From Streptomyces hygroscopicus (GTDB lineage Bacteria > Actinomycetota > Actinomycetes > Streptomycetales > Streptomycetaceae): 64,000 bases of DNA. The position numbers were made by a program, and so were the translations under genes. The notes below the pieces were generated by a model, which had not been told where the DNA came from, ran no database searches, and was given only the letters and a program-made list of their open reading frames with translations. The stretch covers positions 5,828,001-5,892,000 of the forward strand of contig CP018627.1 of assembly GCA_002021875.1 (NCBI GenBank), read 5' to 3'. The first letter of the stretch is position 1. Each line of letters starts with the position of its first letter. Shown here in pieces: positions 45,503 to 54,945 of this stretch.

Positions 45503-46579
45503 TCAGGTGGTTCCTTTCGGAGTCGATCGGATCTCCTCGGACGGTGCGGAAATCTGGTGGTGCGGCGGTGCCTCCGGCGCCGTGTCGGGGGTGAACCAGG
45601 GCAGCGCCGGATGCGCGCCGTTCGCCGCGGCCGGTCCGGACGCGCTTGATCCGGACGACGGGGGCGTGGACGGGCGCGGCGGTGGCACGGCCCGGGACGT
45701 ACGGGGCCGTACCTTGTCCACGACGGCCATGCCGATCCGGAAGACCGTCGCCGCGACCACCACGCACAGCAGGACCCAGAAGAGCGTGACGCCCCAGGGC
45801 CGCCCCACCGTCCACGGCTGTTCGACGAGCAGCTTGGCTCGGTAGCGCAGCGAGACCAGATAGTCGCCATGGGCCCCGGCCGACAGTTCGACGTCCAGCT
45901 TGACCTGCGTCTTCTTCCCCGGCTGGAGCGTCCCGCGCCATCGCTGCTCCTCCCAGGAGGGGGCGAAGACGCCATGCGAGGTGCCCACTTCGAAGACCGG
46001 ATCACGGGCGGGGGTCGAGCCGAGATTGCCGACGGTGACGACGAGCCGTCGACTCGGCGGCGCGCCGAACCAGGTCAGCAGCCCGCTGGACCCGTCGAGC
46101 CGGGCCGAGAGCACGCTCAGCCGCTCGCCTCCGCTCCGCTCCTTCGGCAGCGGCGCGACCGGATGCCCGGCGACCTTGAACGCCACGTCCGCGGCGGCGG
46201 CCTCACCGGTCGCGGTCGCTATATGGATGACACAGGGACAGGGTTTGGACGGCTCGGCGACCGGCAGCTTCTTGGTGAAGGTGCCGTCCGCGCCGACGGT
46301 GACCGCCCTGCCGTCGCCGTTGGCACAGGAGTTGGTGCCGCCGATCATGTTCTGCCCGCAGATGAGCAGCGTGAGCAGGGCGCGCGGCCGCCATCGGGCG
46401 CCGGTCACGGTGACCGTGCCGCCCGTGCCCGCCTCGGCCTGGGAGACCTTCGCGGTCGGGCCCTCGGCCGCCTTGGCGCCGCCCGTAAGGGGCGCGCCGA
46501 GGGTGAGGAGGACCAGGGCGAGCACGGTGACCACGGCGGAGGGCCGGGCCGGGGTGCCTGCGAATCGGCATGCGTTCAC
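45503..46579 (-). CDS. Single-pass membrane protein with extracytoplasmic beta domain
   Basis: This 358-residue protein has a signal sequence (VVTVLALVLLTLGAPLTGGA), an extracellular domain beginning KVSQAEAGTGGTVTVTGARW with three cysteines plus CPC (ICGQNMIGGTNSCANGDG, SKPCPCVIH), a second beta domain (LVVTVGNLGSTPARDPVFEV) and a C-terminal membrane helix (TLFWVLLCVVVAATVFRIGM) with a Pro-rich cytoplasmic tail. GTG 46579 overlaps the previous stop by 4 nt. I do not recognise the family; an exported adhesion or transport-assist role would be a guess. Confidence 0.75.
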   Translation of the reverse strand: MNACRFAGTPARPSAVVTVLALVLLTLGAPLTGGAKAAEGPTAKVSQAEAGTGGTVTVTGARWRPRALLTLLICGQNMIGGTNSCANGDGRAVTVGADGTFTKKLPVAEPSKPCPCVIHIATATGEAAAADVAFKVAGHPVAPLPKERSGGERLSVLSARLDGSSGLLTWFGAPPSRRLVVTVGNLGSTPARDPVFEVGTSHGVFAPSWEEQRWRGTLQPGKKTQVKLDVELSAGAHGDYLVSLRYRAKLLVEQPWTVGRPWGVTLFWVLLCVVVAATVFRIGMAVVDKVRPRTSRAVPPPRPSTPPSSGSSASGPAAANGAHPALPWFTPDTAPEAPPHHQISAPSEEIRSTPKGTT

Positions 46580-47544
46580 GTGGTCGCTCCTGCCCCTGTG
46601 CTCTGCGGTTGTGGCTGAGGTCGCGGGGTGCGGGGTCGGCGCCGTCGTCTCCGCAGCAGCCAGACGCCTCCGCCGGTGCCCGCGCCCACCAGAGCCGCCG
46701 CCGCGGGGGCGAGCAGCCACCAGGGGACGGCCGTGTATCCGGCGCTCGCCGTGGCGTGCGCGCCCCCGTCCGCGGTGACCGTGAGCCGCACGTCCACCGA
46801 GTCGAGGGCGGGCGGGTGCGGCCAGCTCTCGGTGAGCCGCACCCGTTTGCCCGGCGGCAGCTCGACCGGCAGGGTGCGGGGGTCCCGGCGCAGCACCTGG
46901 CCGAAGAGCCCGTCGGCGCGTACGGCCAGCCGCGGGGTGAGCACGGTGTTGCCGCGGTTGACGAGGGCGTAGCGGATGGCCGCCCGGTCGCCGCGGCCCT
47001 GGATCGTCACGTCCTCCACGGCGAGGGCGGACAGCGTCGCGCCGCTGATCCGCAGCCGCAGCCGGACCGCGATCTCGCGGTCGCCGGAGGAGACCATGAT
47101 CGCGCCGGGCCGTTCGCCGGGCACCGCGTCGGAGGGGACGGTGACGGTGAAGGGGATGTCGGCGCGGGTACGGGGCGGCACCGTCACCCGCCGTTCGGCG
47201 AGCGCGATACGGGCGCCGTCGGCGCCGCGGAGCCGGACGGTGCGGGGGCGCTCGCCCTTGTTGGTGACCGACAGCTTGTCCTCCAGGACGGCGCCGGGCC
47301 CGCCTTCGAGGTAGATGTACGGCCGGTCGCCCGCGCCCGGTGCGCTGCCGCCCCCGGCGGCGGGAGCAGCCGACCAGTCGGGTCCGGCGGCGGCAGCCGG
47401 GGAGGCCCCGGACACCGGGCTCGCCGGGGTCACCAGGGAGGCGGCCAGCAGGGCCGGGGCACAGACGCGGACGGCTGGGCGGATGACGGTGTGCACGGCC
47501 GCACGGCCGACCGCTCGGCTCACTGCGCGGATACGCGACGGCAT
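46576..47544 (-). CDS. Membrane-anchored DUF916/WxL-like extracytoplasmic protein
   Basis: This 322-residue protein has a signal sequence, then beta-sandwich sequence (RPYIYLEGGPGAVLEDKLSV, TVPPRTRADIPFTVTVPSDA, VPGERPGAIMVSS, RYALVNRGNTVLTPRLAVRA) resembling the DUF916 peptidoglycan-binding domains associated with WxL surface systems. A late membrane helix (about 273-295) is followed by an Arg/Pro-rich tail. The family assignment is tentative. It is translationally coupled to the next gene (4-nt overlap) and sits between the two sortase substrates. Confidence 0.7.
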   Translation of the reverse strand: MPSRIRAVSRAVGRAAVHTVIRPAVRVCAPALLAASLVTPASPVSGASPAAAAGPDWSAAPAAGGGSAPGAGDRPYIYLEGGPGAVLEDKLSVTNKGERPRTVRLRGADGARIALAERRVTVPPRTRADIPFTVTVPSDAVPGERPGAIMVSSGDREIAVRLRLRISGATLSALAVEDVTIQGRGDRAAIRYALVNRGNTVLTPRLAVRADGLFGQVLRRDPRTLPVELPPGKRVRLTESWPHPPALDSVDVRLTVTADGGAHATASAGYTAVPWWLLAPAAAALVGAGTGGGVWLLRRRRRRPRTPRPQPQPQSTGAGATT

Positions 47545-47570
47545 CGGCGGCTCCTCGGCTGCCGCGAGCG

Positions 47571-48326
47571 TCAGGGGGTCCGCTGACGGCGGGTCAGCCA
47601 GAGCGCCCCGGCCACTCCGGCGAGCAGCACCGTGCCGCCGAGGGTGCCGAGCGCGACGGCGGAGTCCGCTGGTCCGGTCTGTGGCAGTTGGTCGTTGCCG
47701 GAGCCGCCCTGCGCACCGCCGGATCCGCCCGTGCCGCCCGTACTCGTACCGCCCGTACCGCCCGTACCGCCGGTGGAGCCGGAGTCCCCGCCGCCGCCCG
47801 CGCCCTTGACGTCCAGCGTCAGCGAGGGCTTGGGGTTGTTGCCCGGGGTGCAGGTGGTGGTCGTTCCCAGCGCCTTGATGGTGAGGGTGGAGGCGGTGAA
47901 GGTGACCTTTCCGCTCTTCTTGGGGGTGTAGGTGCCCGACAGATCACTGATCTTGATCGGGGTGTTGGCCGGGATGGCCTTGTCGTTGGCGGGCCCCGAC
48001 ACCGACAGCGTGCCGCTCTCCGCCCCGCCCAGTTTGATGAGCGCGCTGGGGTGCATGGCGCCCTTGCCGAGCTCGACGGGACTGGAGGAGACGCCCTTCT
48101 CGAAGGACATCGTGAGCTTGTAGGAGCCGCCGCTCGCGACGCTCTTGATGTCGATGGGCGATACGGCGCTCTTGTCGCCGATCGGTGTCTTGCACTGGTA
48201 GTCGACGTCCACGGTGTCGGCGTGCGCGGCCGGGGCGGTGAGGAGCACCACGGAGCCGGCCAGGGCCGCCGCGAGCGTGAGGGCGCCGCCACGGCCGGCC
48301 GGGCGCCGTTGGTTGTGGGACACCAC
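47571..48326 (-). CDS. Sortase-anchored surface protein (LPQTG), one Cys-pair domain
   Basis: This 251-residue protein has a signal peptide, one beta-rich domain framed by YQCKTPIGDK and TTTCTP, and a Gly/Thr spacer. It ends with LPQTG, a membrane helix (LGGTVLLAGVAGALWL) and a basic tail, a standard cell-wall sorting signal. The domain closely matches the second domain of the LADTG protein at the other end of the operon (shared CKTPIGDK, KALGTTTTCTP). GTG 48326 has GAGGGGAT upstream; GTG 48323 is adjacent. It heads the four-gene minus-strand operon. Confidence 0.85.
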   Translation of the reverse strand: MVSHNQRRPAGRGGALTLAAALAGSVVLLTAPAAHADTVDVDYQCKTPIGDKSAVSPIDIKSVASGGSYKLTMSFEKGVSSSPVELGKGAMHPSALIKLGGAESGTLSVSGPANDKAIPANTPIKISDLSGTYTPKKSGKVTFTASTLTIKALGTTTTCTPGNNPKPSLTLDVKGAGGGGDSGSTGGTGGTGGTSTGGTGGSGGAQGGSGNDQLPQTGPADSAVALGTLGGTVLLAGVAGALWLTRRQRTP

Positions 48327-48630
48327 GAGATCCCCTCTCGTCAAGCGCCGCAGCCGAATGTAACTGACGGCACATCAGATTGGGCGCTGACGGTACGCCG
48401 GGGACCTTGCCAAGGGAAGACAAAAAGCACGCCGGATCGGCGCGAAGCGGAGAAGAGGGGTGAAGTGGCCGCCGTGGCGGCGGGGATCAGACGGGCTCGG
48501 GGCCGGAAAAGCCGGAGGAGACCCCGGCCGTGGATGGCACGGCCGGGTCGACCACGGCCGGACCGGCGCGACGGATCAGCCGGGCCTGCGAGTGGACGGT
48601 GGCATCGCGGTGGGGCCTGGGCCGCGCTCT
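48327..48630. other. Gap between surface operon and anti-sigma gene
   Basis: 304 nt on the upstream side of the surface operon; it should hold that operon's promoter. No clear -10/-35 pair or gene could be recognised. Confidence 0.4.
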
Positions 48631-49149
48631 TCAGCCCGGCGCGGCGAGTTCGGCCCAGACCGTCTTGCCGGATCCCTCCACGTTCCGCACGACCCCCCAG
48701 TCGAGGCACAGCCGCTGGACGATGAACATGCCGTGGCCGCCGGGCCGGCCGGCGCGGTGCGGGGTGCGCGGTGCGGGCGTGCCGGTGCCGAGGTCCACGA
48801 CCTCGAGGCGGAGCACCTTGGCGTTGCAGCTCACGCGCAGCTCCTCGGGACCCTCGGCGTGCAGACAGGCGTTGGTGACCAGTTCGGAGACGACGAGCAG
48901 GACGTCCTCGGCGGCGGCCCGGTGGTCGGCGGTCGCGGCCGGAAGCCACCCCCAGTCGCGCAGCGCCTCGCGTGTGAAGTCGCGCGCGCGCGGAACGGCC
49001 CCGCTGGCCCCGATCAGATGGAGCCTGCGGGTCTGGCGGATGGGGCCGGCGGTCGGGGGTGGCGGGGGCGCCGGTGGGGAGGCCGAAGCCGCGGGGCCGT
49101 CCGGGTCCGGGCCGCGGTCGCCCGGCGGGTACGGCCGGGTGGTGCTCAT
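48631..49149 (-). CDS. Anti-sigma regulatory kinase (RsbW-like ATPase)
   Basis: This 172-residue protein has a Pro-rich N-terminus (about 1-40) and an HATPase_c domain with VVSELVTNACLHA (N box) and GHGMFIVQRLCLDWG (G box). RsbW-type proteins hold SigB/F-type sigma factors and phosphorylate a STAS antagonist. The STAS gene lies just upstream on the same strand and a sigma gene diverges beyond it, so the three form a likely partner-switching module. Several similar ATPases exist in Streptomyces, so partner identity is inferred. Confidence 0.85.
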   Translation of the reverse strand: MSTTRPYPPGDRGPDPDGPAASASPPAPPPPPTAGPIRQTRRLHLIGASGAVPRARDFTREALRDWGWLPAATADHRAAAEDVLLVVSELVTNACLHAEGPEELRVSCNAKVLRLEVVDLGTGTPAPRTPHRAGRPGGHGMFIVQRLCLDWGVVRNVEGSGKTVWAELAAPG

Positions 49150-49332
49150 CAGCGCTTCACCTCACCGATTCACCGATTCAGGGTCAAGGGATACCTGATC
49201 TCTTCAACAGTTTCAGCCTGTCTCCTGCCCGGCCAAAGCGTGAGAACACCCACTACTTCCGCCCCACCGATGTGACGCGGGCAACGCATCGATGACCTAC
49301 CGATGACACGCCGGAAACAGGAGTGATCTACG
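49150..49332. other. Short gap between STAS and anti-sigma genes
   Basis: 183 nt with an ACCGATTC direct repeat near 49166-49182. Nothing else recognised. Confidence 0.4.
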
Positions 49333-49701
49333 TCACTCGACAAGGGCCGCGTCAAGCGACTCATGCACCGTAAAGACGGCGTCCGCGCCCGTGATCTCGA
49401 ACACTCGGGCAACGATCGGCAGCATCCCGGCCAGATGGACGCCGCCGCCTTCGGCCTCGGCCTTGAGCCGTGCGCCGAGGAGGACATTGAGCCCGGTGGA
49501 GTCGCAGAACTCCAGCTTCGAGCAGTCCACCACCAGCCGGACACGTCCCCCCTCTACGCACTTCTCGAGCGGCTCGCGCAGCACTTCGGCGGTGTGGTGA
49601 TCCAGCTCACCCGCCGGTGTCACGATCGCGCTCGCCCCGTGGTGCCGAACCTCGACCTGGAGCCGGCCTTTGCTGGCGCTGCCGACCATCCCGCGGTCCA
49701 T
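49333..49701 (-). CDS. STAS-domain anti-anti-sigma factor
   Basis: This 122-residue STAS protein has VTPAGELDHHTAEVLREPLE, VVDCSKLEFCDSTGLNVLLG (Ser68 is the likely phosphorylation site) and LAGMLPIVARVFEITGADAV. Unphosphorylated, such proteins release the sigma factor from its RsbW-like partner. ATG 49701 has AGAGGT upstream. It is divergent from the sigma gene with 261 nt between, and a SigB-like promoter appears to precede it. Confidence 0.87.
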   Translation of the reverse strand: MDRGMVGSASKGRLQVEVRHHGASAIVTPAGELDHHTAEVLREPLEKCVEGGRVRLVVDCSKLEFCDSTGLNVLLGARLKAEAEGGGVHLAGMLPIVARVFEITGADAVFTVHESLDAALVE

Positions 49702-49760
49702 CTGCGCACCTCTTCTGGCGTCTCGTTGCTTTCGATTGCGCGCATCGAACCCTACGCCTT

Positions 49761-49785
49761 CTACCCGGTCCTCTGGTAGCTGAAC
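49761..49785 (-). promoter_or_regulatory. Candidate SigB/SigF-type promoter of the STAS gene
   Basis: On the minus strand GTTC (49782-49785) and GGGTAG (49761-49766) are 15 nt apart, close to the GTTT-N14-16-GGGTAT pattern of SigB-type promoters, about 60 nt upstream of the STAS start. Confidence 0.4.
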
Positions 49786-49962
49786 ATTTCGCATAGTTCG
49801 GCAAATTCGGCAAATATGGACAACGTGGACTTGCCACTTGGTGGCCGATGCAGGTAGGCGTAGAGGGTCACATCCGCTTACGGCCCGGCTTTGGAGGCGC
49901 CGCTCACCGGAGCAGCACGTTATGGCACCGGCAGCCATATGCCGAGAACGATGGAGGAGACT

Positions 49963-50910
49963 ATGTCACCCCGCCTCGACGACACGCGTACCGAACCCTC
50001 GGGGAGTACTCGGACCACCGTTTCGTCGGCTCCCCTGCCCGAGCAGTTCACCCCCGACGCGGACGCCCAGGCGGCCGTTGGCCACCTTTTCGACGAACTG
50101 CCGGAATTGTCCGATCTGCCGGAAATACCTCCTTATGACACGGTAGCACCGGTGGACGCGAGGGCTCTGTCGAAGACCCTTTTCGAGCGTCTCGAGGTGC
50201 TGGAGGAAGGCACCCACGAATACGCCTATGTGCGTAACACCCTGGTCGAGCTCAACTTGGCGCTGGTCAAGTTCGCCGCCTCCCGGTTCCGCTCCCGCAG
50301 CGAACCGATGGAGGACATCGTCCAGGTCGGCACCATCGGCCTGATCAAGGCCATCGACCGCTTCGAGACCGGCCGGGGCGTCGAGTTCCCGACCTTCGCG
50401 ATGCCGACGATCGTCGGCGAGATCAAGCGCTTCTTCCGCGACACGAGCTGGTCGGTGCGCGTACCGCGGCGGCTGCAGGAGCTCCGTCTCGACCTGGCCA
50501 AGGCCGGCGACGAACTCGCCCAGCGGCTGGACCGCGCCCCCACCGTCAGCGAGCTGGCCCAGCGGCTGGACATCAGCCAGGCCGAGGTCGTCGAGGGCAT
50601 GGCCGCGAGCAACGCGTACACCGCGAGCTCGCTGGACGCCCAGCCGGAGGAGGACGACTCCGAGGGAGCGCTGGCGGACCGGATCGGCTACGAGGACCAC
50701 GGACTCGAAGGCATCGAGTACGTCGAGTCCCTGAAGCCGCTGATCGCCGATCTGTCCGCGCGCGACCGGAAGATCCTCTCCCTGCGCTTCGTGGCGAATA
50801 TGACGCAGTCGGAGATCGGTGAGGAGCTGGGCATCTCCCAGATGCACGTCTCGCGGCTGCTGTCGCGCACCCTCCGTCGGCTCCGTAAGGGTCTGATGAT
50901 CGAGGAGTGA
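49963..50910 (+). CDS. RNA polymerase sigma factor, SigB/SigF/SigG family
   Basis: This 315-residue sigma-70 factor has regions 2 (VQVGTIGLIKAIDRFETGRG, FPTFAMPTIVGEIKRFFRDT, WSVRVPRRLQELRLDLAKAG), 3 and 4 (LSARDRKILSLRFVANMTQS, LGISQMHVSRLLSRTLRRLR), typical of the stress/sporulation SigB/F group. It may correspond to the SigI locus of S. coelicolor, but I cannot confirm this. ATG 49963 is chosen for GGAGGA just upstream. The flanking STAS and RsbW-like genes suggest post-translational control. Confidence 0.92.
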   Translation: MSPRLDDTRTEPSGSTRTTVSSAPLPEQFTPDADAQAAVGHLFDELPELSDLPEIPPYDTVAPVDARALSKTLFERLEVLEEGTHEYAYVRNTLVELNLALVKFAASRFRSRSEPMEDIVQVGTIGLIKAIDRFETGRGVEFPTFAMPTIVGEIKRFFRDTSWSVRVPRRLQELRLDLAKAGDELAQRLDRAPTVSELAQRLDISQAEVVEGMAASNAYTASSLDAQPEEDDSEGALADRIGYEDHGLEGIEYVESLKPLIADLSARDRKILSLRFVANMTQSEIGEELGISQMHVSRLLSRTLRRLRKGLMIEE

Positions 50911-50921
50911 CGCCTCCGCAG

Positions 50922-50968
50922 ACGGGTAAGGGCCCGCCCCCGGCCGACCGGGACGGGCCCTTATCCGT
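50922..50968. terminator. Terminator between sigma gene and hutI
   Basis: 18-nt arms with two mismatches (50922-50939 and 50951-50968, ACGGGTAAGGGCCCG and complement) lie between two convergent stops. Confidence 0.8.
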
Positions 50969-50984
50969 GCGCGCTGCCGTTCCG

Positions 50985-52202
50985 TCAGGCCAGGTCAAGG
51001 TCAGATCTGAGCAGGGTGCCGTTGTGCCACACCGCCGAGACCAGCGGGACACCGGGACGGTAGGCGAGGTGCACATGGGACGGGGCGTCCAGCAGCACCA
51101 GATCGGCGCGGGCACCCGGGCTCACCCGGCCCACATCGGTACGGTGCAGGGCCCGCGCCCCACCGGCCGTGGCGGCCCACACCGCCTCGTCGGGCGTCAT
51201 TCCCATCTCCCGTACGGCCAGGGCGACGCAGAACGGCATGGAGCTGGTGAAGGACGAGCCCGGGTTGCAGTCCGGGGACAGCGCGACCGTGGCGCCCGCG
51301 TCGAGCAGCCGGCGCGCGTCCGGATAGGTCGAGCGGGTGGAGAACTCCGCTCCGGGGAGCAGGGTTGCGACCGTCTCCCCCTGGGCCAGCGCGTCGACGT
51401 CCGCATCGGTCAGATGGGTGCAGTGGTCGGCTGAGGCGGCGCCCAGCTCCACCGCGAGCTGCACGCCTGGGCCGTAGGAGAGCTGGTTGGCGTGGACTCG
51501 CGGGATCAGCCCGCGCTCCTTGCCCGCGGTCAGGATGGTGCGGGCCTGGTCGCCGTCGAAGGCGCCCTGCTCACAGAAGACATCGATCCAGCGGGCGTAC
51601 GGGGCGCAGGCGTCCAGCATCGGGCCGGTGACCAGATCCACGTACGCGGCCGGATCGTCGGCGAACTCGGGGGCGACGATATGCGCCCCGAGGAAGGTCA
51701 CCTCGTCGGTGTGGGCACCGGCGATGGTCAGCGCGCGGGCCTCGTCCTGCGAGGTCAGCCCGTAGCCGGACTTGATCTCGACGGTCGTGGTGCCCTGGCG
51801 GCGCGCCTCGGCCACATAGCGGCCGACGTTGGCGTGCAGCACGTTGTTCGACGCGGCGCGGGTGGCGGCGACGGTCGTGCGGATGCCGCCGGCGCTGTAC
51901 GGGCGGCCGGACATCCGGGCGTTGAACTCCTCGGTCCGGTCGCCCGCGAAGACCAGATGGGAGTGGGAGTCCACAAAGCCCGGAATGGCGGCCCGGCCAC
52001 CGGCGTCGACCCGGTTGTCGGTGGCGGGTGCTTTGCTGGACTCACCGACCCAGGCGATGCGGTCGCCGTCGATGACGACGGCCGCGTCCCGGATCAGGCC
52101 GAGGGGGCCTTCACCGAGGGAGGGGTCATTGGTGACCAGACCGGCGATGTCGGTGATGGCGGTCGTGGTCGGCGTGGTCGTCGCAGTCGTCGCGGTGGTC
52201 AT
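50985..52202 (-). CDS. hutI: Imidazolonepropionase
   Basis: This 405-residue amidohydrolase opens imidazolone-propionate to N-formimino-L-glutamate, the third histidine-degradation step. [20 protein letters not shown] (metal site), [39 protein letters not shown] and [19 protein letters not shown] are typical. ATG 52202 is chosen; the frame extends 16 codons further but a GGAG site lies between. The first 15 residues are a Thr-rich run ([16 protein letters not shown]). It is the last gene of the hutU-amidohydrolase-hutF-hutI set. Confidence 0.94.
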   Translation of the reverse strand: MTTATTATTTPTTTAITDIAGLVTNDPSLGEGPLGLIRDAAVVIDGDRIAWVGESSKAPATDNRVDAGGRAAIPGFVDSHSHLVFAGDRTEEFNARMSGRPYSAGGIRTTVAATRAASNNVLHANVGRYVAEARRQGTTTVEIKSGYGLTSQDEARALTIAGAHTDEVTFLGAHIVAPEFADDPAAYVDLVTGPMLDACAPYARWIDVFCEQGAFDGDQARTILTAGKERGLIPRVHANQLSYGPGVQLAVELGAASADHCTHLTDADVDALAQGETVATLLPGAEFSTRSTYPDARRLLDAGATVALSPDCNPGSSFTSSMPFCVALAVREMGMTPDEAVWAATAGGARALHRTDVGRVSPGARADLVLLDAPSHVHLAYRPGVPLVSAVWHNGTLLRSDLDLA

Positions 52203-52246
52203 CGTGGGGGTGTTCTCCTTCGTCGGCCGTTGCGGTGGCGGCCGGA

Positions 52247-53629
52247 TCACCGTCCGTGCAGGGCTTCGATGGACTCGGCCAGCGCTTGCGGGACGCGCGG
52301 GACGAGCTGATGGGTGCCGTCCCGTACGACATGGCGGCCCCCGACCACGGTGTGCCGGACGTCCGCGTTGGTCGCCGCGAATACGGCGGTCTCGGCGCCC
52401 AGCCGGGGCGGCGGCCCCGCCGTGCGCACCGAGTCCAGCGCGACCGTGGTGAGGTCGGCGAGCGCGCCCACCTCGATCCGGCCGGCCTCCGCACCCCAGC
52501 CGAGCGCCGCGTGACCGTCCACGGTGGCGGCCCGCAGCAGCTGGGCCGCGGTCCAGTGGCCCCTTGCGCGGGTGTGCAGCCGCTCGTCGAGCTCCATGGC
52601 GCGGGCCTCCTCCAGGATGTCGATCACGGCATGGCTGTCGCTGCCCAGCGAGAGCGGTGAGCCCGCACGCTGCAGCTCGGCGGCCGGGCCGATCCCGTCG
52701 GCGAGGTCACGCTCGGTGGTCGGGCACATGCAGACACCGGTGGCGGCATGGCCCAGCAGCCGGATGTCGCCGGGGGTGAGGTGGGTGGCGTGCACGGCGG
52801 TCGTCTCCGGGCCCAGCACACCGTGGTCGGCGAGCAGCCGGGTGGGGGTGAAGCCGTGCGCCTCCACACAGGCGTCGTTCTCCGCGGTCTGCTCGGAGAG
52901 ATGGACGTGCAGGGGCGCCGTGCGCTCCTGGGCCCACCCGGCCACGGTCGCGAGCTGATCGGCGGGGACGGCCCGCACCGAGTGGATCGCCGCGCCGATG
53001 CGGGTGTTGCCGTCGCTCTTCAGCTCGGAGACCCGCTCGGCCCAGGCTTCCGCCGTGCCGTCGGAGAAGCGCAACTGATGCTCGTTGGGCTCGGCCCCGA
53101 AACCGGAGGAGAGATAGCAGGTGTCGAGCAGGGTGATCCGGATACCGGCCTCGGCCGCGGCCGCGATCAGGGCCTCCCCCATCGCGTTGGGGTTGCCGTA
53201 GCGGGCGCCGCCGGGCGCGTGGTGGAGGTAGTGGAACTCCCCCACGCAGGTGATCCCGGCCATCGCCATCTCGGCGTAGACGGCGCGGGCCAGCTCGAAG
53301 TAGCTGTCCGGGGTCAGCCGGTCGGCGACCCCGTACATCACCTCGCGCCAGGTCCAGAAGGAGTCCGGCGCGCCCGCCGCCTCGGTCTCCGCCTCGCTCT
53401 CCGCCTGTACGACACCGCGCAGGGCCCGGTGGAAGGCGTGGCTGTGGGCGTTGGCCAGACCGGGGATCGTCAGACCACGGAGAGTGACGGATCCGGCGGG
53501 CGGGCGCGGACTCCCGGGCACCACCGCCGTGATCCGTCCGTTGGCCGCGGCCACGATCACCACGTCCGACCGCACGCTTCCGTTCACCCAGGCGTGCTCC
53601 GCCCAGTACGTCTGCGCCGTCAGTGACAC
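52247..53629 (-). CDS. hutF: Formimidoylglutamate deiminase
   Basis: This 460-residue amidohydrolase converts N-formimino-L-glutamate to N-formyl-L-glutamate and ammonia. [20 protein letters not shown] is the metal-binding segment, with [40 protein letters not shown] and [20 protein letters not shown] further on. GTG 53629 has GGAGG 7 nt upstream and overlaps the previous gene by 10 nt. A HutF-type route requires a formylglutamate deformylase downstream. Confidence 0.93.
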   Translation of the reverse strand: MSLTAQTYWAEHAWVNGSVRSDVVIVAAANGRITAVVPGSPRPPAGSVTLRGLTIPGLANAHSHAFHRALRGVVQAESEAETEAAGAPDSFWTWREVMYGVADRLTPDSYFELARAVYAEMAMAGITCVGEFHYLHHAPGGARYGNPNAMGEALIAAAAEAGIRITLLDTCYLSSGFGAEPNEHQLRFSDGTAEAWAERVSELKSDGNTRIGAAIHSVRAVPADQLATVAGWAQERTAPLHVHLSEQTAENDACVEAHGFTPTRLLADHGVLGPETTAVHATHLTPGDIRLLGHAATGVCMCPTTERDLADGIGPAAELQRAGSPLSLGSDSHAVIDILEEARAMELDERLHTRARGHWTAAQLLRAATVDGHAALGWGAEAGRIEVGALADLTTVALDSVRTAGPPPRLGAETAVFAATNADVRHTVVGGRHVVRDGTHQLVPRVPQALAESIEALHGR

Positions 53630-54945
53630 GCCAGGCCCTCCAGTACCTCCGCGAGTGCGGCCACACCGGCGAGGCAATCGTCCTCGCCCGCCGTCTCCGC
53701 GGGTGAATGCGAGACGCCGGTGGGGTTCCTTACAAACAGCATGGCCGTAGGAACGGACGCGGACAAAATGCCGGCGTCGTGCCCGGCTCCGGTGGGGAGG
53801 ATCGGAACGCCGCCCAGCAGCCCGGACAGCCGGTCCCGAAGGTCGTGGGCGAACTCGACGACCGGAGTGAACGACTCCCGGGTGACCCGCACGTCCACCC
53901 CGTCGCGCTCCCCGCGCTCCAGCGCGGCGCGCTCGATCTCGCCGACCACGGCGGCCAGGGTCTCCTCGTCGGCGGCGCGCGAGTCCAGCCAGCCGCGGAC
54001 CAGGCTCGCGATCGCGTTGACCCCGTTCGGCTCGACGCTGACCTTGCCGAACGTCGCCAGCGCCCCGGCGATCCTGGCCTTCTTACGGGCCGCGAGGACG
54101 GTGTTGGCGTAGGTGAGCATCGGATCGCGGCGGTCCTCGATCCGGGTCGTCCCGGCGTGGTTGGCCTCGCCGTGGAAGTCGAACCGCCAGCGGCCGTGCG
54201 GCCAGATCGCGGACGCGACGCCCACGGCGTCGTCAGTGTCCGCCAGGGCACGACCCTGCTCGATATGCAGCTCGACGAACGCGCCGATGCGGGCCAGCCG
54301 CTCCGGGTCGGGGCCGATGGCGTCCGGATCGTATCCGGCGCGCTCCATCGCCTGCGGGAGGCTCAGCCCGTCCGCATCGCGCAGCAGGTGCGCCTGGTCC
54401 GTGGTGAGCTGCCCGGCGGTCAGCCGGGAGCCTACGCAGGCCAGGCCGAAGCGGGCGCCCTCCTCGTCGCCGAAGTTGACGATGGCGAGCGGTTTGGTGG
54501 GGTGCGCACCCCGTGCTCGCAGCTCGTCGAGGGCGGCGAAGGAGGAGACGACGCCCAGCGGGCCGTCGAAGGCGCCGCCGTCGGGGACGGAGTCGAGGTG
54601 GGAGCCGGTGACCACGGCGCCTTGGGCGGTGGGGTCACCGAGCCAGGCCCATTGGTTGCCGTTGCGGTCCACCTCGTAGGTGAGGCCGCGGTTCTGGGCT
54701 TGCTCCTTGAACCACGTTCGGCAGTCGGCGTCGGCTTCCGTCCAGGCGTAGCGGCGGTAGCCGTTTGTTGTCGTGTTGCGGCCGATGGGCGCCAGGTCGC
54801 GCCACATCTCGTGGAACGACGCACCCGTGGTCGCGGGTGCGCCTGCCGCCGCCGGTCCTTCCGTTTCGTGCGCGGGTGCGGCCGAGTGGGTGGGCTGTGC
54901 CCACCCGTCCCGCCCTGCGGGACGATTGCCCACAACGCGGCTCAC
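53620..54945 (-). CDS. M20-family amidohydrolase (allantoate/N-carbamoyl amino-acid amidohydrolase-like)
   Basis: This 441-residue metal hydrolase has [80 protein letters not shown] and [20 protein letters not shown]. These give all the metal and substrate positions of allantoate amidohydrolases and carbamoylases. It is held inside the hut operon by a 4-nt overlap with hutU and a 10-nt overlap with hutF. There is no recognisable HutG here, so it may deformylate N-formylglutamate. Confidence in the family is high and in the substrate low. Confidence 0.88.
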   Translation of the reverse strand: MSRVVGNRPAGRDGWAQPTHSAAPAHETEGPAAAGAPATTGASFHEMWRDLAPIGRNTTTNGYRRYAWTEADADCRTWFKEQAQNRGLTYEVDRNGNQWAWLGDPTAQGAVVTGSHLDSVPDGGAFDGPLGVVSSFAALDELRARGAHPTKPLAIVNFGDEEGARFGLACVGSRLTAGQLTTDQAHLLRDADGLSLPQAMERAGYDPDAIGPDPERLARIGAFVELHIEQGRALADTDDAVGVASAIWPHGRWRFDFHGEANHAGTTRIEDRRDPMLTYANTVLAARKKARIAGALATFGKVSVEPNGVNAIASLVRGWLDSRAADEETLAAVVGEIERAALERGERDGVDVRVTRESFTPVVEFAHDLRDRLSGLLGGVPILPTGAGHDAGILSASVPTAMLFVRNPTGVSHSPAETAGEDDCLAGVAALAEVLEGLACH

